A DNA stretch of 64,000 nt from Rosistilla ulvae (GTDB taxonomy: Bacteria; Planctomycetota; Planctomycetia; Pirellulales; Pirellulaceae). The stretch's first letter is position 1. Each line of letters begins with the position of its first letter. The position numbers were made by a program, and so were the translations under genes. This document shows positions 35,719 through 45,351 of the stretch, piece by piece. The notes beneath the pieces are model-generated. The model did no database searches, was not told where the DNA came from, and worked only from the letters and a program-made list of their open reading frames with translations. The DNA lies in contig NZ_CP036261.1 of the NCBI RefSeq assembly GCF_007741475.1, positions 6,325,798 to 6,389,797 on the forward strand, in the 5' to 3' direction.

Positions 35719-36915
35719 TTAGGCAAGAATCTTGGTGACAACGCCCGAACCAACGGTACGTCCACCTTCGCGAATCGCGAAACGAACTCCGTCGTCCATC
35801 GCGATTGGCTTGTGCAATTCAACTTCGACCTTAACGTTATCGCCAGGCATGCACATTTCAGCGCCAACCAGGTTTGCAGTTCCGGTAACGTCGGTGGTGC
35901 GGAAGTAGAACTGAGGGCGGTATCCGCTGAAGAATGGAGTGTGGCGTCCACCTTCATCTTTGCTCAAGCAATAAACTTCAGCTTCGAACTTGGTGTGCGG
36001 AGTGATACTGCCGGGCTTAGCCAAAACTTGGCCACGCTCGATTTCTTCACGCTTCACGCCACGCAACAGGCAACCGACGTTATCGCCAGCGATACCCTTC
36101 TCCATTTGCTTGCGGAACATTTCCACACCGGTGCAAATCGTCTTCTTGCTGTCTTCGTGGAAGCCAACGATTTCGACTTCTTCGCCAACGTTGATCACAC
36201 CGCGTTCGATACGACCGGTAGCAACAGTACCACGACCTTCGATCGAGAAGACGTCCTCGATCGCCATCAAGAATGGGCGATCTTCTTCACGCGATGGTTC
36301 TGGAACGTATTTGTCCAACGCATCCATCAGGTCGCTGATGCACTTCGAGGCATCGGGATCTGCTGGGTTGTTGTATGCAGGCAGAGCGCTACCTTGGACA
36401 ACTGGTACGTCGTCGCCAGGGAAGTCGTACTTGCTGAGCAATTCGCGAACTTCCAGCTCGACCAATTCCAGCAGTTCTGGATCGTCGACCAGATCGACCT
36501 TGTTCAGGAAGACCACGATGTAAGGAACGCCAACCTGACGAGCCAAAAGAACGTGCTCTTTGGTCTGTGGCATCGGGCCGTCAGCAGCCGAAACGACCAA
36601 GATCGCTCCGTCCATCTGGGCGGCACCGGTGATCATGTTCTTAACAAAGTCAGCGTGGCCCGGGCAGTCGATGTGGGCGTAGTGACGAGCCGCAGTTTCG
36701 TACTCAACGTGAGCAACGGCGATTGTTACCGTTTTGGTCGAGTCACGGACGGTACCGCCCTTGGCGATATCCGAGTAGCCTTTGGCTTTCGCCAAGCCCT
36801 TTGCAGCTTGAACTGCAAGGATAGCACCCGTGGTTGTGGTTTTGCCATGGTCAATGTGTCCGATAGTACCCACGTTCACGTGAGGCTTTGTGCGCTCAAA
36901 AGTCTCCTTGGCCAT
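35719..36915 (-). CDS. tuf: Elongation factor Tu
   Basis: A 398-residue GTPase that delivers aminoacyl-tRNA to the ribosome. The G-domain motifs are complete: GHIDHGKTT at 18-26, [23 protein letters not shown], and NKVDLVD; domains 2 and 3 ([56 protein letters not shown]-like end) follow. The gene is immediately downstream of four tRNAs, the arrangement of E. coli tufB. Codon usage appears more T-rich than neighbours, consistent with high expression. Confidence 0.99.
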   Translation of the reverse strand: MAKETFERTKPHVNVGTIGHIDHGKTTTTGAILAVQAAKGLAKAKGYSDIAKGGTVRDSTKTVTIAVAHVEYETAARHYAHIDCPGHADFVKNMITGAAQMDGAILVVSAADGPMPQTKEHVLLARQVGVPYIVVFLNKVDLVDDPELLELVELEVRELLSKYDFPGDDVPVVQGSALPAYNNPADPDASKCISDLMDALDKYVPEPSREEDRPFLMAIEDVFSIEGRGTVATGRIERGVINVGEEVEIVGFHEDSKKTICTGVEMFRKQMEKGIAGDNVGCLLRGVKREEIERGQVLAKPGSITPHTKFEAEVYCLSKDEGGRHTPFFSGYRPQFYFRTTDVTGTANLVGAEMCMPGDNVKVEVELHKPIAMDDGVRFAIREGGRTVGSGVVTKILA

Positions 36916-37051
36916 CGCTTTATTTCACCTACAAGATTCTATGTGTTAGTCCAGTTGATGGCCGACACAACGTCGAATCGCCAGCAACCGCTTGGCTGCA
37001 CCCGACACTCGGGTCAACCGCCAGAAACGATACATGTTAAAATTCGCAAAG

Positions 37052-37123
<72 letters not shown>

Positions 37124-37133
37124 CGATGGCGAA

Positions 37134-37204
37134 AGCGGGTGAAGGGAATCGAACCCTCGTCTTCAGCTTGGAAGGCTGTGGCTCTACCATTGAGCTACAC
37201 CCGC
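37134..37204 (-). tRNA. tRNA-Gly (TCC)
   Basis: Acceptor GCGGGTG/CACCCGC, D-arm GCTC..GAGC, anticodon loop CTTCCAA (anticodon TCC), T-arm GAGGG-TTCGATT-CCCTT. The first anticodon-stem pair is a mismatch (A-A). It is 10 bp from tRNA-Thr(GGT). Confidence 0.94.
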
Positions 37205-37325
37205 AAACCTCTTTCGTCACCACTTTTCGGCTGCTAAAGCCTCGTTCGGCTTTTGTGCAGCGCAGTCATCGAAGGCTACGCACGCACACCACGCTTATAT
37301 TACGCATGTATGCGACGCAAGCCTA

Positions 37326-37407
37326 TGGGGGGTACAGGATTCGAACCTGTGTAAGCAAAGCTAGCGGATTTACAGTCCGCCCCCTTTAACCACTCGGGCA
37401 ACCCCCC
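37326..37407 (-). tRNA. tRNA-Tyr (GTA)
   Basis: Acceptor GGGGGGT/ACCCCCC, anticodon stem GCGGA/TCCGC with loop CTGTAAA (anticodon GTA), a long class II variable arm, and T-arm CAGG-TTCGAAT-CCTG. The length of 82 nt is typical for tRNA-Tyr. Confidence 0.95.
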
Positions 37408-37492
37408 AAAACAATTCTGTTTGGGTCGGCTGAATGCACTCGGACATCCAACCTTTTCTTAGCAATTCGTCGCTTCAACCAGGTCGTCGAAG

Positions 37493-37565
37493 AGCCAGCG
37501 GAGGGATTCGAACCCACGACCGGCGGTTTACAAAACCGCTGCTCTGCCAACTGAGCTACGCTGGC
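37493..37565 (-). tRNA. tRNA-Thr (TGT)
   Basis: Acceptor GCCAGCG/CGCTGGC, D-arm GCTC..GAGC, anticodon stem GCGGT/ACCGC with loop TTTGTAA (anticodon TGT), T-arm GTGGG-TTCGAAT-CCCTC with one mismatch. It is the first gene of the tRNA-tuf string. Confidence 0.95.
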
Positions 37566-38194
37566 TGGATAGACTTCACGCTAAGAAGACGAGAGTTTAC
37601 CGATCTTGCAATCGAGGGCAAGGCGAATTTGCCCTGTTTTGGAACTATATTTCAGCCTTTCTCCCTCGAACTTTGACATTCTTATCGTTTCTCAGGTTCA
37701 CAACCTTGAATGTGTTGCTGGCTGGAGTTCGTTTTTCTCTAGTTGCTTGCGTTTTCAAATCCCGGATTAGGCTCCTTTTGCGTCAATTTGCGCAGAGGTT
37801 TCGCCTGGGCTTTGGAGCCGGTCGGCTGGCGAAATAACCGGTCTGTCCTAGCGTGCCGGGATTCGATACGGACGCGAGTATCTGAAAATCAATCCTTGGG
37901 GTGCGGATGTTAGGGGGCGTTTTCTCCATCTGTCAGGGCAGCCCGAAGAATTTGAAGCCGCAGTTTTGCTGGCACGCCGCCCCGTCGAGTGGTTTCGTGC
38001 AGATCTGCAGATCCAGGCTTAGTTGGATCGCGCCGAAGCGTTCATTGAGAAGCAGAGCGTTTCGCCGAAATATCCGTGGACTGGCTGCGGAGAAGATGGT
38101 ATTTCAGCATCAGCTGCCAACTGGCGCTCGCATCGGCACAGGAGTGCGATGCGAAAGAGTTGAATTCTGTCTCGACCGGTCGTACCATTGAAGC
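37566..38194. other. Promoter region of the tRNA-tuf string and upstream of the Cys-rich gene
   Basis: About 630 bp between divergent units. On the minus strand TATAGT at 37649-37644 is a possible -10 box about 80 bp upstream of tRNA-Thr, with no good -35 at 17 bp, so this is a weak call. Open frames here (such as 37901-38191) have no recognisable product. No other structure was seen. Confidence 0.35.
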
Positions 38195-38611
38195 ATGATC
38201 GCACTTCGCCCTCTCTTCGTGGCAATCATTTGCCTCGCGATAGCGATTCCAGTTCCTGGGATCTCCAGCTGCCGTTGCGCGGTTGAGCAGTCGCCCGGGG
38301 AATGCTGTGCACCTCAACCCGATCTCGGCTCTTGCTGCTGCGAGCGACCTGCGACCGCAGGGCGAACTTGCTGCGACAGCACGATGGGCGAAGGCTGCAA
38401 TTCATGTTGCGATCTCTCTGCCCCATTGGCCAGCGAACCCGCGGTGCCAAGCGAAGCAAACGCTTCGGTTGAACTTCCGCCTGTCGCTTGGGCGGTCTTT
38501 GTTCCGACTGTGCCGCCGCATGCGTCTCTCGCTGCACTCGATCACTCTTCTGCTCCGCTACCCTGGTGTCATAACCGGCGGCAAGCGACGTTGTGTGTTT
38601 GGCGGAAATAG
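38195..38611 (+). CDS. Exported Cys-rich protein, probable metal binding
   Basis: A 138-residue protein with signal peptide (ALRPLFVAIICLAIAIPVPGISS, about 1-25). The mature N-terminal half has twelve cysteines in CRC, ECC, SCCC, TCC, GC and SCC groups; the C-terminal half is nearly Cys-free (LPPVAWAVFVPTVPPHASLAALDHSSAPL) with one WCH near the end. The layout resembles secreted metal-binding accessory proteins of mercury or copper systems but no family is recognised. It precedes, on the same strand by 59 bp, a second exported Cys-rich protein. Confidence 0.65.
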   Translation: MIALRPLFVAIICLAIAIPVPGISSCRCAVEQSPGECCAPQPDLGSCCCERPATAGRTCCDSTMGEGCNSCCDLSAPLASEPAVPSEANASVELPPVAWAVFVPTVPPHASLAALDHSSAPLPWCHNRRQATLCVWRK

Positions 38612-38670
38612 GCCTCCACGCTGAAGTTAGTCTGTTTTTGATAACAACATTTCAGTTTGGAGTATTACCT

Positions 38671-38880
38671 ATGTTTAAGCTTATGTTTATCGGTCTCGCT
38701 TTGGTCGGTGGAATCGCCGTCGCCCCGTTCGCTCAATCCTCAGCGGCAGCGCCTTGCGTCTGCTGTGGCGAAGCTTGCACGTGCGAGTCGTGTGCTTGCG
38801 ATGAAAATCAGTGCGCGTGCGATGTCGGCGGTCCCTGCCAATGCAGCGATCAGTGCAATGCAACTTGCTGCACTAAATAG
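38671..38880 (+). CDS. Exported metallothionein-like small protein
   Basis: A 69-residue protein. Signal peptide MFKLMFIGLALVGGIAVAPFAQSSAAA is followed by about 42 residues holding fourteen cysteines (CVCCGEACTCESCACDENQC, then ACDVGGPCQC and SDQCNATCC), all CxC, CxxC or CC. This density is metallothionein-like, but most bacterial metallothioneins (SmtA/BmtA) are cytoplasmic and contain His, whereas this one carries a signal peptide. The ATG at 38671 is the only start that gives the signal peptide. An intrinsic terminator follows 36 bp later. Confidence 0.75.
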   Translation: MFKLMFIGLALVGGIAVAPFAQSSAAAPCVCCGEACTCESCACDENQCACDVGGPCQCSDQCNATCCTK

Positions 38881-38915
38881 CATCTGCGCCTAGCCATCTT
38901 TGCATGGTTTTGGTC

Positions 38916-38946
38916 GCCCAGGCGAATGCTTGGGCGCCCTTTTTTT
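38916..38946 (+). terminator. Intrinsic terminator after the metallothionein-like gene
   Basis: An 8-bp stem (38916-38923 with 38928-38935, one G-T pair) and a 4-nt loop, followed by GCCC and seven T. It ends the two-gene Cys-rich unit and lies 170 bp before the carbonic anhydrase. Confidence 0.75.
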
Positions 38947-39118
38947 GATGTCAGCAGATCGCTGGCGACCCGATTTCGAATTCATTTGGCGGAATGCGTG
39001 CTGGCAGCGTCTGGGGCTCTTGCCTTGGCGTCCTGTGGCGTAAAAACTGGAGGTTCACGGACGATCAGATTCGTGTTAATCCCCAAGTTAAATTGCCAGT
39101 TTTGAATCGAGGTCGAGC

Positions 39119-39784
39119 GTGCAGAAGTTAATCAAAGGAATCCATCAATTTCAACGCGAGAGCTTCGTGCCGTTGCAGGGGTTGTTTGAACAGCTGGCAA
39201 AGGGGCAGTCCCCCGATACCCTGTTCATCACCTGTTCCGATTCGCGGATCGATCCGACGCTGTTGACGCGGACTCCGCCGGGCGATCTGTTCATCCTGCG
39301 AAACGCGGGGAATATCGTTCCGCCGCACGGTGCCGGTGGGGGCGAAGCGGCGACGATCGAGTTTGCGGTCGCCGGGCTCGGTGTGAAAGACATCATCATC
39401 TGTGGCCATTCCCATTGCGGTGCGATGAAGGGCATACTCGACCCGGATCAGCTAGTCGAAATGCCTGCCGTTGCCGCTTGGTTGTCGAACGCTGACTCAA
39501 CGCGGCGGATCATGAAAGAGAACTACAGCGACCTGGAAGGCGACCGGTTGCTGAGCGCGACCGTCGAGGAGAACGTTCTCGTCCAGCTGGAAAACCTTCG
39601 CACTCTTCCCTCGGTCGCCGCGCGGCTTGCCAAGGGAGACCTTCACCTGCATGGTTGGGTCTACAAAATCGAGACGGGGCAGGTTTTTGCCTACGATGTG
39701 GAGTCATCGCAGTTCCTGAAGCTGACCGATTGCGACCCGCCAGTCGAACCCGCGGTGCAGCATCGCAAAACCAACCTGATCTAA
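39119..39784 (+). CDS. Beta-class carbonic anhydrase
   Basis: A 221-residue zinc enzyme that interconverts CO2 and bicarbonate. It starts at GTG 39119, with GAGG at a good distance upstream. Zinc ligands Cys39 ([13 protein letters not shown]), His97 and Cys100 ([12 protein letters not shown]) are all present, with the Asp41/Arg43 catalytic dyad. [29 protein letters not shown] is the usual dimer/active-site segment. No signal peptide, so it is cytoplasmic. The C-terminal part is typical for the family. It converges on the VWA protein gene. Confidence 0.93.
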   Translation: MQKLIKGIHQFQRESFVPLQGLFEQLAKGQSPDTLFITCSDSRIDPTLLTRTPPGDLFILRNAGNIVPPHGAGGGEAATIEFAVAGLGVKDIIICGHSHCGAMKGILDPDQLVEMPAVAAWLSNADSTRRIMKENYSDLEGDRLLSATVEENVLVQLENLRTLPSVAARLAKGDLHLHGWVYKIETGQVFAYDVESSQFLKLTDCDPPVEPAVQHRKTNLI

Positions 39785-39858
39785 CGCGAGCTCTCTTTGC
39801 AAAACAGCCCCCCCGTGACGCCAGTGCCGGCGAATCGGCGGGCCGTCGTTGGTCGGGA

Positions 39859-42144
39859 TCAGACCATGCCCCAACGCTTCCGAAGCACCCAGTCGCTGGT
39901 CAGCAGGCCGCCGAAGACCAGCATCGTCAACCAGCCGCTGATCGGCTCGTCTCCCAGTCGCCATTGTTGGACGACGGGGGAGACTGATCGTTGGCGGTTT
40001 TGGGCGATCAGTTCGCGGAGCGATTCGATCTGGTCGGGCGGGATCGATCGGCCACCGATCTCCGACGTGACCTGAGCGAGCTGCTGCATCTGAGCGATAT
40101 CGGCCACCGGGCGGCTGAGTTCGCGGTCGATCGACGCGACTTGAAAGGCGAGTTCTTTGGGCTCGATCTTGCTGCCAGCGGTCGTGTCCACAGCTCGCAA
40201 GCGATACATCCCGTCGGCCAGTTCGGGCAGCTTGCCCGTCCAGACGGTTGCCGCCCCCGGTTCCGCGTCGCTTCGCGTCGCTGGCACGTCGATCGCTTTG
40301 TCGTCGGCATCGATCACTTGGACCGTCAGTTTTCGCTCCGGCGAATCGTCCGCCTCGCCACCGATACTCGCCTGGAACTGCACTTCGATGTCGGCGGCGA
40401 AGCGACGGCGACCCATCTGCAAGACGATCTGATCGGGGGAGGCGAGTTCGCGTCGCATCAGCCACAGCAGGACCTGTCGCCAGAACCGCTGGTGCGCCTC
40501 GCGCTGCCCCTGTCGCCACCATTGCCAAGTGCTGTCGCCAGCAAAGGCGGCGCAGCGGCCGTTGCCGAAATCGCCGATCACCAACAGAGGCTCCTCGGAG
40601 GGTGACTCCAGCAGCACCTCGACCCCGGGGATCGGCTTGGGGCCCAGCAAGCGGTTGGCTCCCTTGAGTGGGCGCAGACGATCCCAGGCGGCCTGTTGTG
40701 GGCCGCCGGAGACCAGTTGATTAATTGGGTGGGGACGCGTAATCTGGATCGGCACCGAACCTTCGATCTGCAGTTTGCGGTCGGGCGGTTGGCCAAACGC
40801 TTGGCGGCGATCGGGAGAGGTTTTTACGGGGAGGACATCGGCCAGGGGAGAGCTGCCGTAACCGCCGGCGTCGAAGCTGTGGAAGCCGCCCAGAGTCAAC
40901 AGTCCCGCACCCTCGTCGATCCGTTGGCGGAGCGATTGCAATTGCTTCTCGCCCAGCGCCTGGGAATCGAGATCGCCCAGGATGTAGATGTCGTAGCGAT
41001 CGGGATCAAACGCAGTCCCAAGGTCGACGGGCCAGTTTTTCCCCTGCCCGATCCGCTCGATCCATTCGAACGTCAGTTCGAAATCAGCCGAGGCGGCGAT
41101 GCTGCGTCGCAGGAACAACTGTTCCGGCCGCGGTTGCCCTTCCAGATAGAGGACCCGGCCACCGCCATCGCGGACGTCGAGGAAGGCGGTTTGCCGATTG
41201 TTGTCGGTCAGAATCTCGCCATCTTGCGGTTCGGCGATCAGGTCCAGCCGGTAGTTGCCCGGCGCGGGGGCGGGCAGTTCGATCGCGATCCGCTGGTCGT
41301 CATCGCCCCCCTGAGCAACGATCTCCCGCTGGGCGATCTCCTCTGTCTCGCCTTGAGCGTTGGTTAGCATCAACCGCAGCGGAATCGAGCGGTTGTCGAG
41401 TCCCTGGGCGGAGAGCGTGGCCGTGACTTGGAACAGGTTCTTGGCGAAGACGCTGAACTGGTCGGGCATCCCGTCGATCGCGACGTCGCGGGCGGCGGAC
41501 GTGTCTTGGCTGGGGCCGATGGGGACGGTCCACAGTGGCACTTCCAGCGAGGCCAGCGTTTGCGCCACCGCTTGCGGGCCGATGTCGATGTCCGCCGTTT
41601 GAGTTCCGTCGCCGATCAGGACGATCCCAGCTAGCGGGCTGCCGGCGGCGCGGGTGATCGTGTCGCGAAGGGCTGCCGCCAGATCGGTCTGCTTTCCCTC
41701 GGGCTGCGATTTCAGAAACGCCTCGACCGCGCCGGTCGCCGGATCGAGAGGTGAAAGGTCGCCGGAGTATTCGTAGACGGCGGTTTTTAGCGTCGGGTCG
41801 CTGCTGTCGAGCATCGGCGCGATCCGCTGCCAGACTTCGTTCTGCGATTGCCAGCGCGACTTAGTGCCGCCGGCGGGAAGGGTCATGCTGCGCGAACCGT
41901 CCAGCAAAATCGCGAGCGTGGCGGCGGCGGGTTGTTGGAGCGTGACGACGTGCGTCGGCCGCAGTAGCGCCAAAATCAAGACGGTCGCAGCGACCAGTCG
42001 CAGCCCGATCAGGGTGCGTCGCCGACGTTGCGTCAGCTGAGTCGATTGCGGAACGACAAGAAGTGTCGTGAGCACAAAGAGGATCGCCACCAGGCCGATC
42101 AGCCCGAGCGAATCAAAAATCGGCTGCGTCGTCCAACTGCTCAT
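39859..42144 (-). CDS. VWA/BatA-like membrane protein with glutamine-amidotransferase-like domain
   Basis: A 761-residue protein. Two N-terminal helices (LGLIGLVAILFVLTTLLVV and LIGLRLVAATVLILALLRP) lead to a VWA-like domain beginning LAILLDGSRSM, a MIDAS-type Asp82-x-Ser-x-Ser86. Then come a beta-rich region (GDDDQRIAIELPAPAPGNYRLDL) and a GATase1-like Rossmann segment (GGRVLYLEGQPRPEQLFLRRSI, YDIYILGDLD and LTLGGFHSFDAGGYGSSPLADVLPV). A final helix (WLTMLVFGGLLTSDWVLRKRW) closes it. In planctomycetes these occur with BatA/MoxR-type clusters; no MoxR gene is adjacent. Function unknown. A pair of hairpins lies just upstream. Confidence 0.85.
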   Translation of the reverse strand: MSSWTTQPIFDSLGLIGLVAILFVLTTLLVVPQSTQLTQRRRRTLIGLRLVAATVLILALLRPTHVVTLQQPAAATLAILLDGSRSMTLPAGGTKSRWQSQNEVWQRIAPMLDSSDPTLKTAVYEYSGDLSPLDPATGAVEAFLKSQPEGKQTDLAAALRDTITRAAGSPLAGIVLIGDGTQTADIDIGPQAVAQTLASLEVPLWTVPIGPSQDTSAARDVAIDGMPDQFSVFAKNLFQVTATLSAQGLDNRSIPLRLMLTNAQGETEEIAQREIVAQGGDDDQRIAIELPAPAPGNYRLDLIAEPQDGEILTDNNRQTAFLDVRDGGGRVLYLEGQPRPEQLFLRRSIAASADFELTFEWIERIGQGKNWPVDLGTAFDPDRYDIYILGDLDSQALGEKQLQSLRQRIDEGAGLLTLGGFHSFDAGGYGSSPLADVLPVKTSPDRRQAFGQPPDRKLQIEGSVPIQITRPHPINQLVSGGPQQAAWDRLRPLKGANRLLGPKPIPGVEVLLESPSEEPLLVIGDFGNGRCAAFAGDSTWQWWRQGQREAHQRFWRQVLLWLMRRELASPDQIVLQMGRRRFAADIEVQFQASIGGEADDSPERKLTVQVIDADDKAIDVPATRSDAEPGAATVWTGKLPELADGMYRLRAVDTTAGSKIEPKELAFQVASIDRELSRPVADIAQMQQLAQVTSEIGGRSIPPDQIESLRELIAQNRQRSVSPVVQQWRLGDEPISGWLTMLVFGGLLTSDWVLRKRWGMV

Positions 42145-42200
42145 CAGCCCAATCGTAGCAAAACCGATCCCTCAGCCGCAAACCGCTATCGACAGGCGGT

Positions 42201-42247
42201 CGCCGGGGCGATTGCCCCGGCGCTTCGCAACCGGATCAAATCCGGTT
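42201..42247. repeat. Two perfect GC hairpins upstream of VWA gene
   Basis: A 9-bp stem (42201-42209 with 42214-42222) and an 8-bp stem (42229-42236 with 42240-42247) stand side by side between the oxidoreductase and VWA genes. They could act as a terminator for the oxidoreductase unit, without a U-tract, or as a palindromic intergenic repeat. Confidence 0.55.
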
Positions 42248-42273
42248 GATTCAACTCTCTGGCAAGCCGCGAA

Positions 42274-44100
42274 CTAGACGGGCTTCCAGTCCTTCAAGGC
42301 CTTCATTTCCGCAGCCACATCGCTGCCATCGGGGGTCTTGTCGCTGTCGCGCTCGAACCACTCGGGGTCGAACTGCAGGTAACCACCCTTGCCTTGGTTA
42401 GCGTTCTTGATCGCAACGTTGGTCGACAACGCGATCACAGCATCGCCCATCGCCACCTCGGGGTAGCAACGCGGACGATTCTCTGGCGACGGATTGCGGA
42501 TGCAATACGCCCAGTGCTCGATCTCTTCGTTGTAACCACGGCTGACGGGACCGCTGTCGGCAGCTTGAGCCACCGGTGCGGCCATGCTTCCGCTGGCTTG
42601 AGTGTCCATCGCCGCCATGTCGCCATCTTTCTTGACGCCCACTTTGGCTGACGTGTTACTGTCCTTGTACAGGTAAACGTCTTTCTCTTTCTCGAGAACC
42701 AACGTTCCCTTGGTACCCATCACGGTTTCGCCGTAACCGCCGAAACCGTTGCCGTTGATCGTCGAATAGGTAACGACAACCTTTTTGGCAGGATCGGTGT
42801 TGTAGCCTTCGATCTCGCCCTTCGGGTTCGGGTAGTTTTCGACGCGATCGTAGTACTTGATGCCGAACTTCGGGTCGTATTCTGGACCAGGGAATTCGAA
42901 CATGCAGTAGACGTGATCGTCGACGTCGCGATCGTGTGGGAAGATGTGACGACCACCGACAGCGGAAACGCTCAACGGATGCGCCTTCTTGCCATCGTTC
43001 CGCAGCGAGCTGAGGAAGATCGTGGCAGCGTCCAATTGGTGGCTGCCCAGTTCGGCCATCAGTCCGCCACCGGTGCGGTCGAACAAACGCCAGCGGCAAA
43101 GTTCTTCCAGAGCGGGGCGAACGCGATCGCCGATCGAACCGTCTTCGTATCCGTGTCCCGATGCGTCGACACCCTTGTCGGCATCCCACGCTTCCCACTG
43201 GGCGATCTTCTTGGCCCACAGTTCCGCGGTTGCGGGATCGGTCTCGGCGTCCAGCTTACGCTTCATGCTGCCCAACTGGTCGGCGATCTTGTCGTATCGC
43301 TTGCTGGTTCCGTTGATCGCTTCGCCACCTGGCAGCGGCATCTTCCAACTGTCGGCACCCGGGACGTTGCCACGGTGCCATTGAGCGCGGATGTGGTGGA
43401 TCTGGCCCAACATACCCCAACGCATCAGGTTGATCGCGTTGTCGTATTTGACGCTGTAGTGACGTTGGTGACCGGTCGCCAGGTGAAGCGGATCGCCTCC
43501 CTTGGTGGTCATTTCTTGAGCACCGCGAGCCATCGCTTTGCACTGCGCGACGCTGTGTGCCATCAGTTTTTCGGTCAGCACGTGCTTGCCACGCATCATC
43601 GCTTGGATGGCGACTGGAGCGTGCAGGAACAACGGCAACGCGATGATGATCGCTTCGATATCGGGATCGTCCAGGATCGCCTGGATGCCACCGTTGCTGC
43701 TGTCGTAAACCTGGACTTCCTTGCGTGCTTCGGCTTCGCTCTTGTAGCCGTATTGCTTGATCAGGCCTGGCCGAGCGGCTTGCGCGGCGGGGCTGCTGAC
43801 ATCGCCGTGGAACGCCCGGTGGATGTTGTAGGGGCGGATGTCGCAGATCGCTTTGACGGTCACGTAGTCGGGGTTGCAGCCGCCGATCAGAACGCTTCCT
43901 TCATCGCCGGTTCCGATCACGCCGATGCGGACCGGGTCGGTGACCTTGTCGTAACCGAAGTACATCGCGCCGAGGCCAGCACCGCTGACAGCTCCCGCAG
44001 CGACAACGCCCTGCAGGAAATCGCGTCGCGTGACGCCAACGGCTTCGTAATAGTTGGCACTACCGATTTGGCGTGCTTCGTCGGATAGTTTATCGACCAT
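42274..44100 (-). CDS. Gfo/Idh/MocA-family oxidoreductase, Tat-exported
   Basis: About 608 residues, long for the family (usually 350-450). A twin-arginine signal (GVTRRDFLQGVVAAGAVSGAGLG) predicts export. The Rossmann fold begins VRIGVIGTGDEGSVLIGG, followed by the family's EAIIIALPLFLHAPVAIQAMMRGKHVLTEKLMAHSVAQCKAMA (with GKHVLTEK catalytic Lys). Insertions after this account for the size, and the C-terminal half ends in HWAYCIRNPSPENRPRCYPEVAMGDAVIALSTNVAIKN. The start is ATG 44100 or a GTG at 44109 that overlaps the DoxX stop. Substrate unknown; probably an exported sugar or inositol dehydrogenase-like enzyme. Confidence 0.92.
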   Translation of the reverse strand: MVDKLSDEARQIGSANYYEAVGVTRRDFLQGVVAAGAVSGAGLGAMYFGYDKVTDPVRIGVIGTGDEGSVLIGGCNPDYVTVKAICDIRPYNIHRAFHGDVSSPAAQAARPGLIKQYGYKSEAEARKEVQVYDSSNGGIQAILDDPDIEAIIIALPLFLHAPVAIQAMMRGKHVLTEKLMAHSVAQCKAMARGAQEMTTKGGDPLHLATGHQRHYSVKYDNAINLMRWGMLGQIHHIRAQWHRGNVPGADSWKMPLPGGEAINGTSKRYDKIADQLGSMKRKLDAETDPATAELWAKKIAQWEAWDADKGVDASGHGYEDGSIGDRVRPALEELCRWRLFDRTGGGLMAELGSHQLDAATIFLSSLRNDGKKAHPLSVSAVGGRHIFPHDRDVDDHVYCMFEFPGPEYDPKFGIKYYDRVENYPNPKGEIEGYNTDPAKKVVVTYSTINGNGFGGYGETVMGTKGTLVLEKEKDVYLYKDSNTSAKVGVKKDGDMAAMDTQASGSMAAPVAQAADSGPVSRGYNEEIEHWAYCIRNPSPENRPRCYPEVAMGDAVIALSTNVAIKNANQGKGGYLQFDPEWFERDSDKTPDGSDVAAEMKALKDWKPV

Positions 44101-44105
44101 GGGGA

Positions 44106-45083
44106 TCACCCTTGTTCGTGGGAGCCGCCTCGGTTGAAGGCAGCATGGATGATGGAATCGAGGCCGGCAAATCGTCCGGCTCCGGTCGAAGCGATGACCA
44201 GGCAGGCCATCGATTCAATCAATTGATAATACGTGGATGTAGGTCCCGTCGCCGGTGGGAACTGGCTCAGGAAAACCGAAAACAGGAACCCCGCGGCGGC
44301 AAGTGCAGCCACTGGAGTAAACAGCCCCAAGATCAGCAAAACGCCGATCGTGCAATCGAACCATGGAACAAACTTGTCCATCACGGTGGTGTCGATTCGT
44401 TGGTTGCGAAGTGGCGGCAGTTCCAGGTGACCGTGACGGCGCAGTTGGTCGTCGCTGGCAACGGCGTTCATGTCGCGTTCCAGGTTCCCCCATGCATTAT
44501 CCACCTCGTTCAAGATCGGGTCCAGTTTTTGTCGCCATTCTCGCTCGATTGTTTCTTTTTGTCCGACCAGACTCGTCACGTCGTTCCGCTCCGGACGCGC
44601 CGCCAGATCGGCCAAGCGTTGCCGACCGAAGTCGATTTCGGCCAGTTCGTCGACGTTGTTGTCGAGGACAAATTGATATTGGTTCAGGGTTCGCTTGAGC
44701 ACTTGATCAGCTTGCTTTTGCTGAGCATCGTCGAAGCCGAAGTGCGAACCGGCGGTGTTGCGATACCATTGCCAACGTCGCTCGGTTGCTTCGTCGTCCA
44801 ATCGCAGGCCGCCGTCGCGGTCCCAGACGACAGCGTGGAAGTGTTCGGCAAACGGGCCACGGGCGGCGCTCAGAAAGCGGCTCGAATCGAAGCCGTTTTG
44901 GATCTTGTCAGTCCCTTCGCTGTAGAACTGCCAGCCGATGGAGAGTCGCAGCAGGATCAGCATCAACGCTGCCAGCAGGCTCAGTTTCTTGGGATAGGGC
45001 CCCCAACCTGTGGCCAGCCGCAACGGAATGCAGAGGGTAGCGAGTCGCGAAGGGGCGGCGGATGGGATTTTCTCGGACACCAT
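44106..45083 (-). CDS. DoxX-family membrane protein
   Basis: A 325-residue protein starting at ATG 45083 (MVSEKIPSAAPS); 36 earlier codons lack support. DoxX-type helices (LSLLAALMLILLRLSIGWQFYSEGTDKI, then FDCTIGVLLILGLFTPVAALAAAGFLFSVFLSQFP, and YYQLIESMACLVIASTGAGRFAGLDSII) are interrupted by a long soluble insert (about 85-240) rich in Arg/Glu/Asp. It ends 5 bp before the oxidoreductase ATG, so the two form an operon. A DoxX plus Gfo/Idh/MocA pair is a recurrent planctomycete combination; role unknown. Confidence 0.88.
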   Translation of the reverse strand: MVSEKIPSAAPSRLATLCIPLRLATGWGPYPKKLSLLAALMLILLRLSIGWQFYSEGTDKIQNGFDSSRFLSAARGPFAEHFHAVVWDRDGGLRLDDEATERRWQWYRNTAGSHFGFDDAQQKQADQVLKRTLNQYQFVLDNNVDELAEIDFGRQRLADLAARPERNDVTSLVGQKETIEREWRQKLDPILNEVDNAWGNLERDMNAVASDDQLRRHGHLELPPLRNQRIDTTVMDKFVPWFDCTIGVLLILGLFTPVAALAAAGFLFSVFLSQFPPATGPTSTYYQLIESMACLVIASTGAGRFAGLDSIIHAAFNRGGSHEQG

Positions 45084-45351
45084 GCGTTGAATTGGGGCAA
45101 GAGGCAATTGGAGGGGAGCGAGCAATCTCGCGAGCACAAAAGCGAACTTTCTTCCGTTCGATTTGGGCCCGATCGGATCGGTCCCAGCCACACGACGGTG
45201 CCAGACCGCATCGAAAGCCGCTAAGCAAGGGATTATAGCTAAACGTTGTCAGATCGGCGAGGCTGTGAATTGGAAAAGCGATCCAAATCAAAATCCGCCA
45301 AACCGGTACCAGCCGATTTATCGCGACTGTCCCTACTCTTGTTCGGCGGTG

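Noticed and set aside
37901-38191. 96-codon plus-strand frame upstream of the Cys-rich gene
   Set aside because: No signal peptide, no domain and no Shine-Dalgarno; more likely the promoter region.
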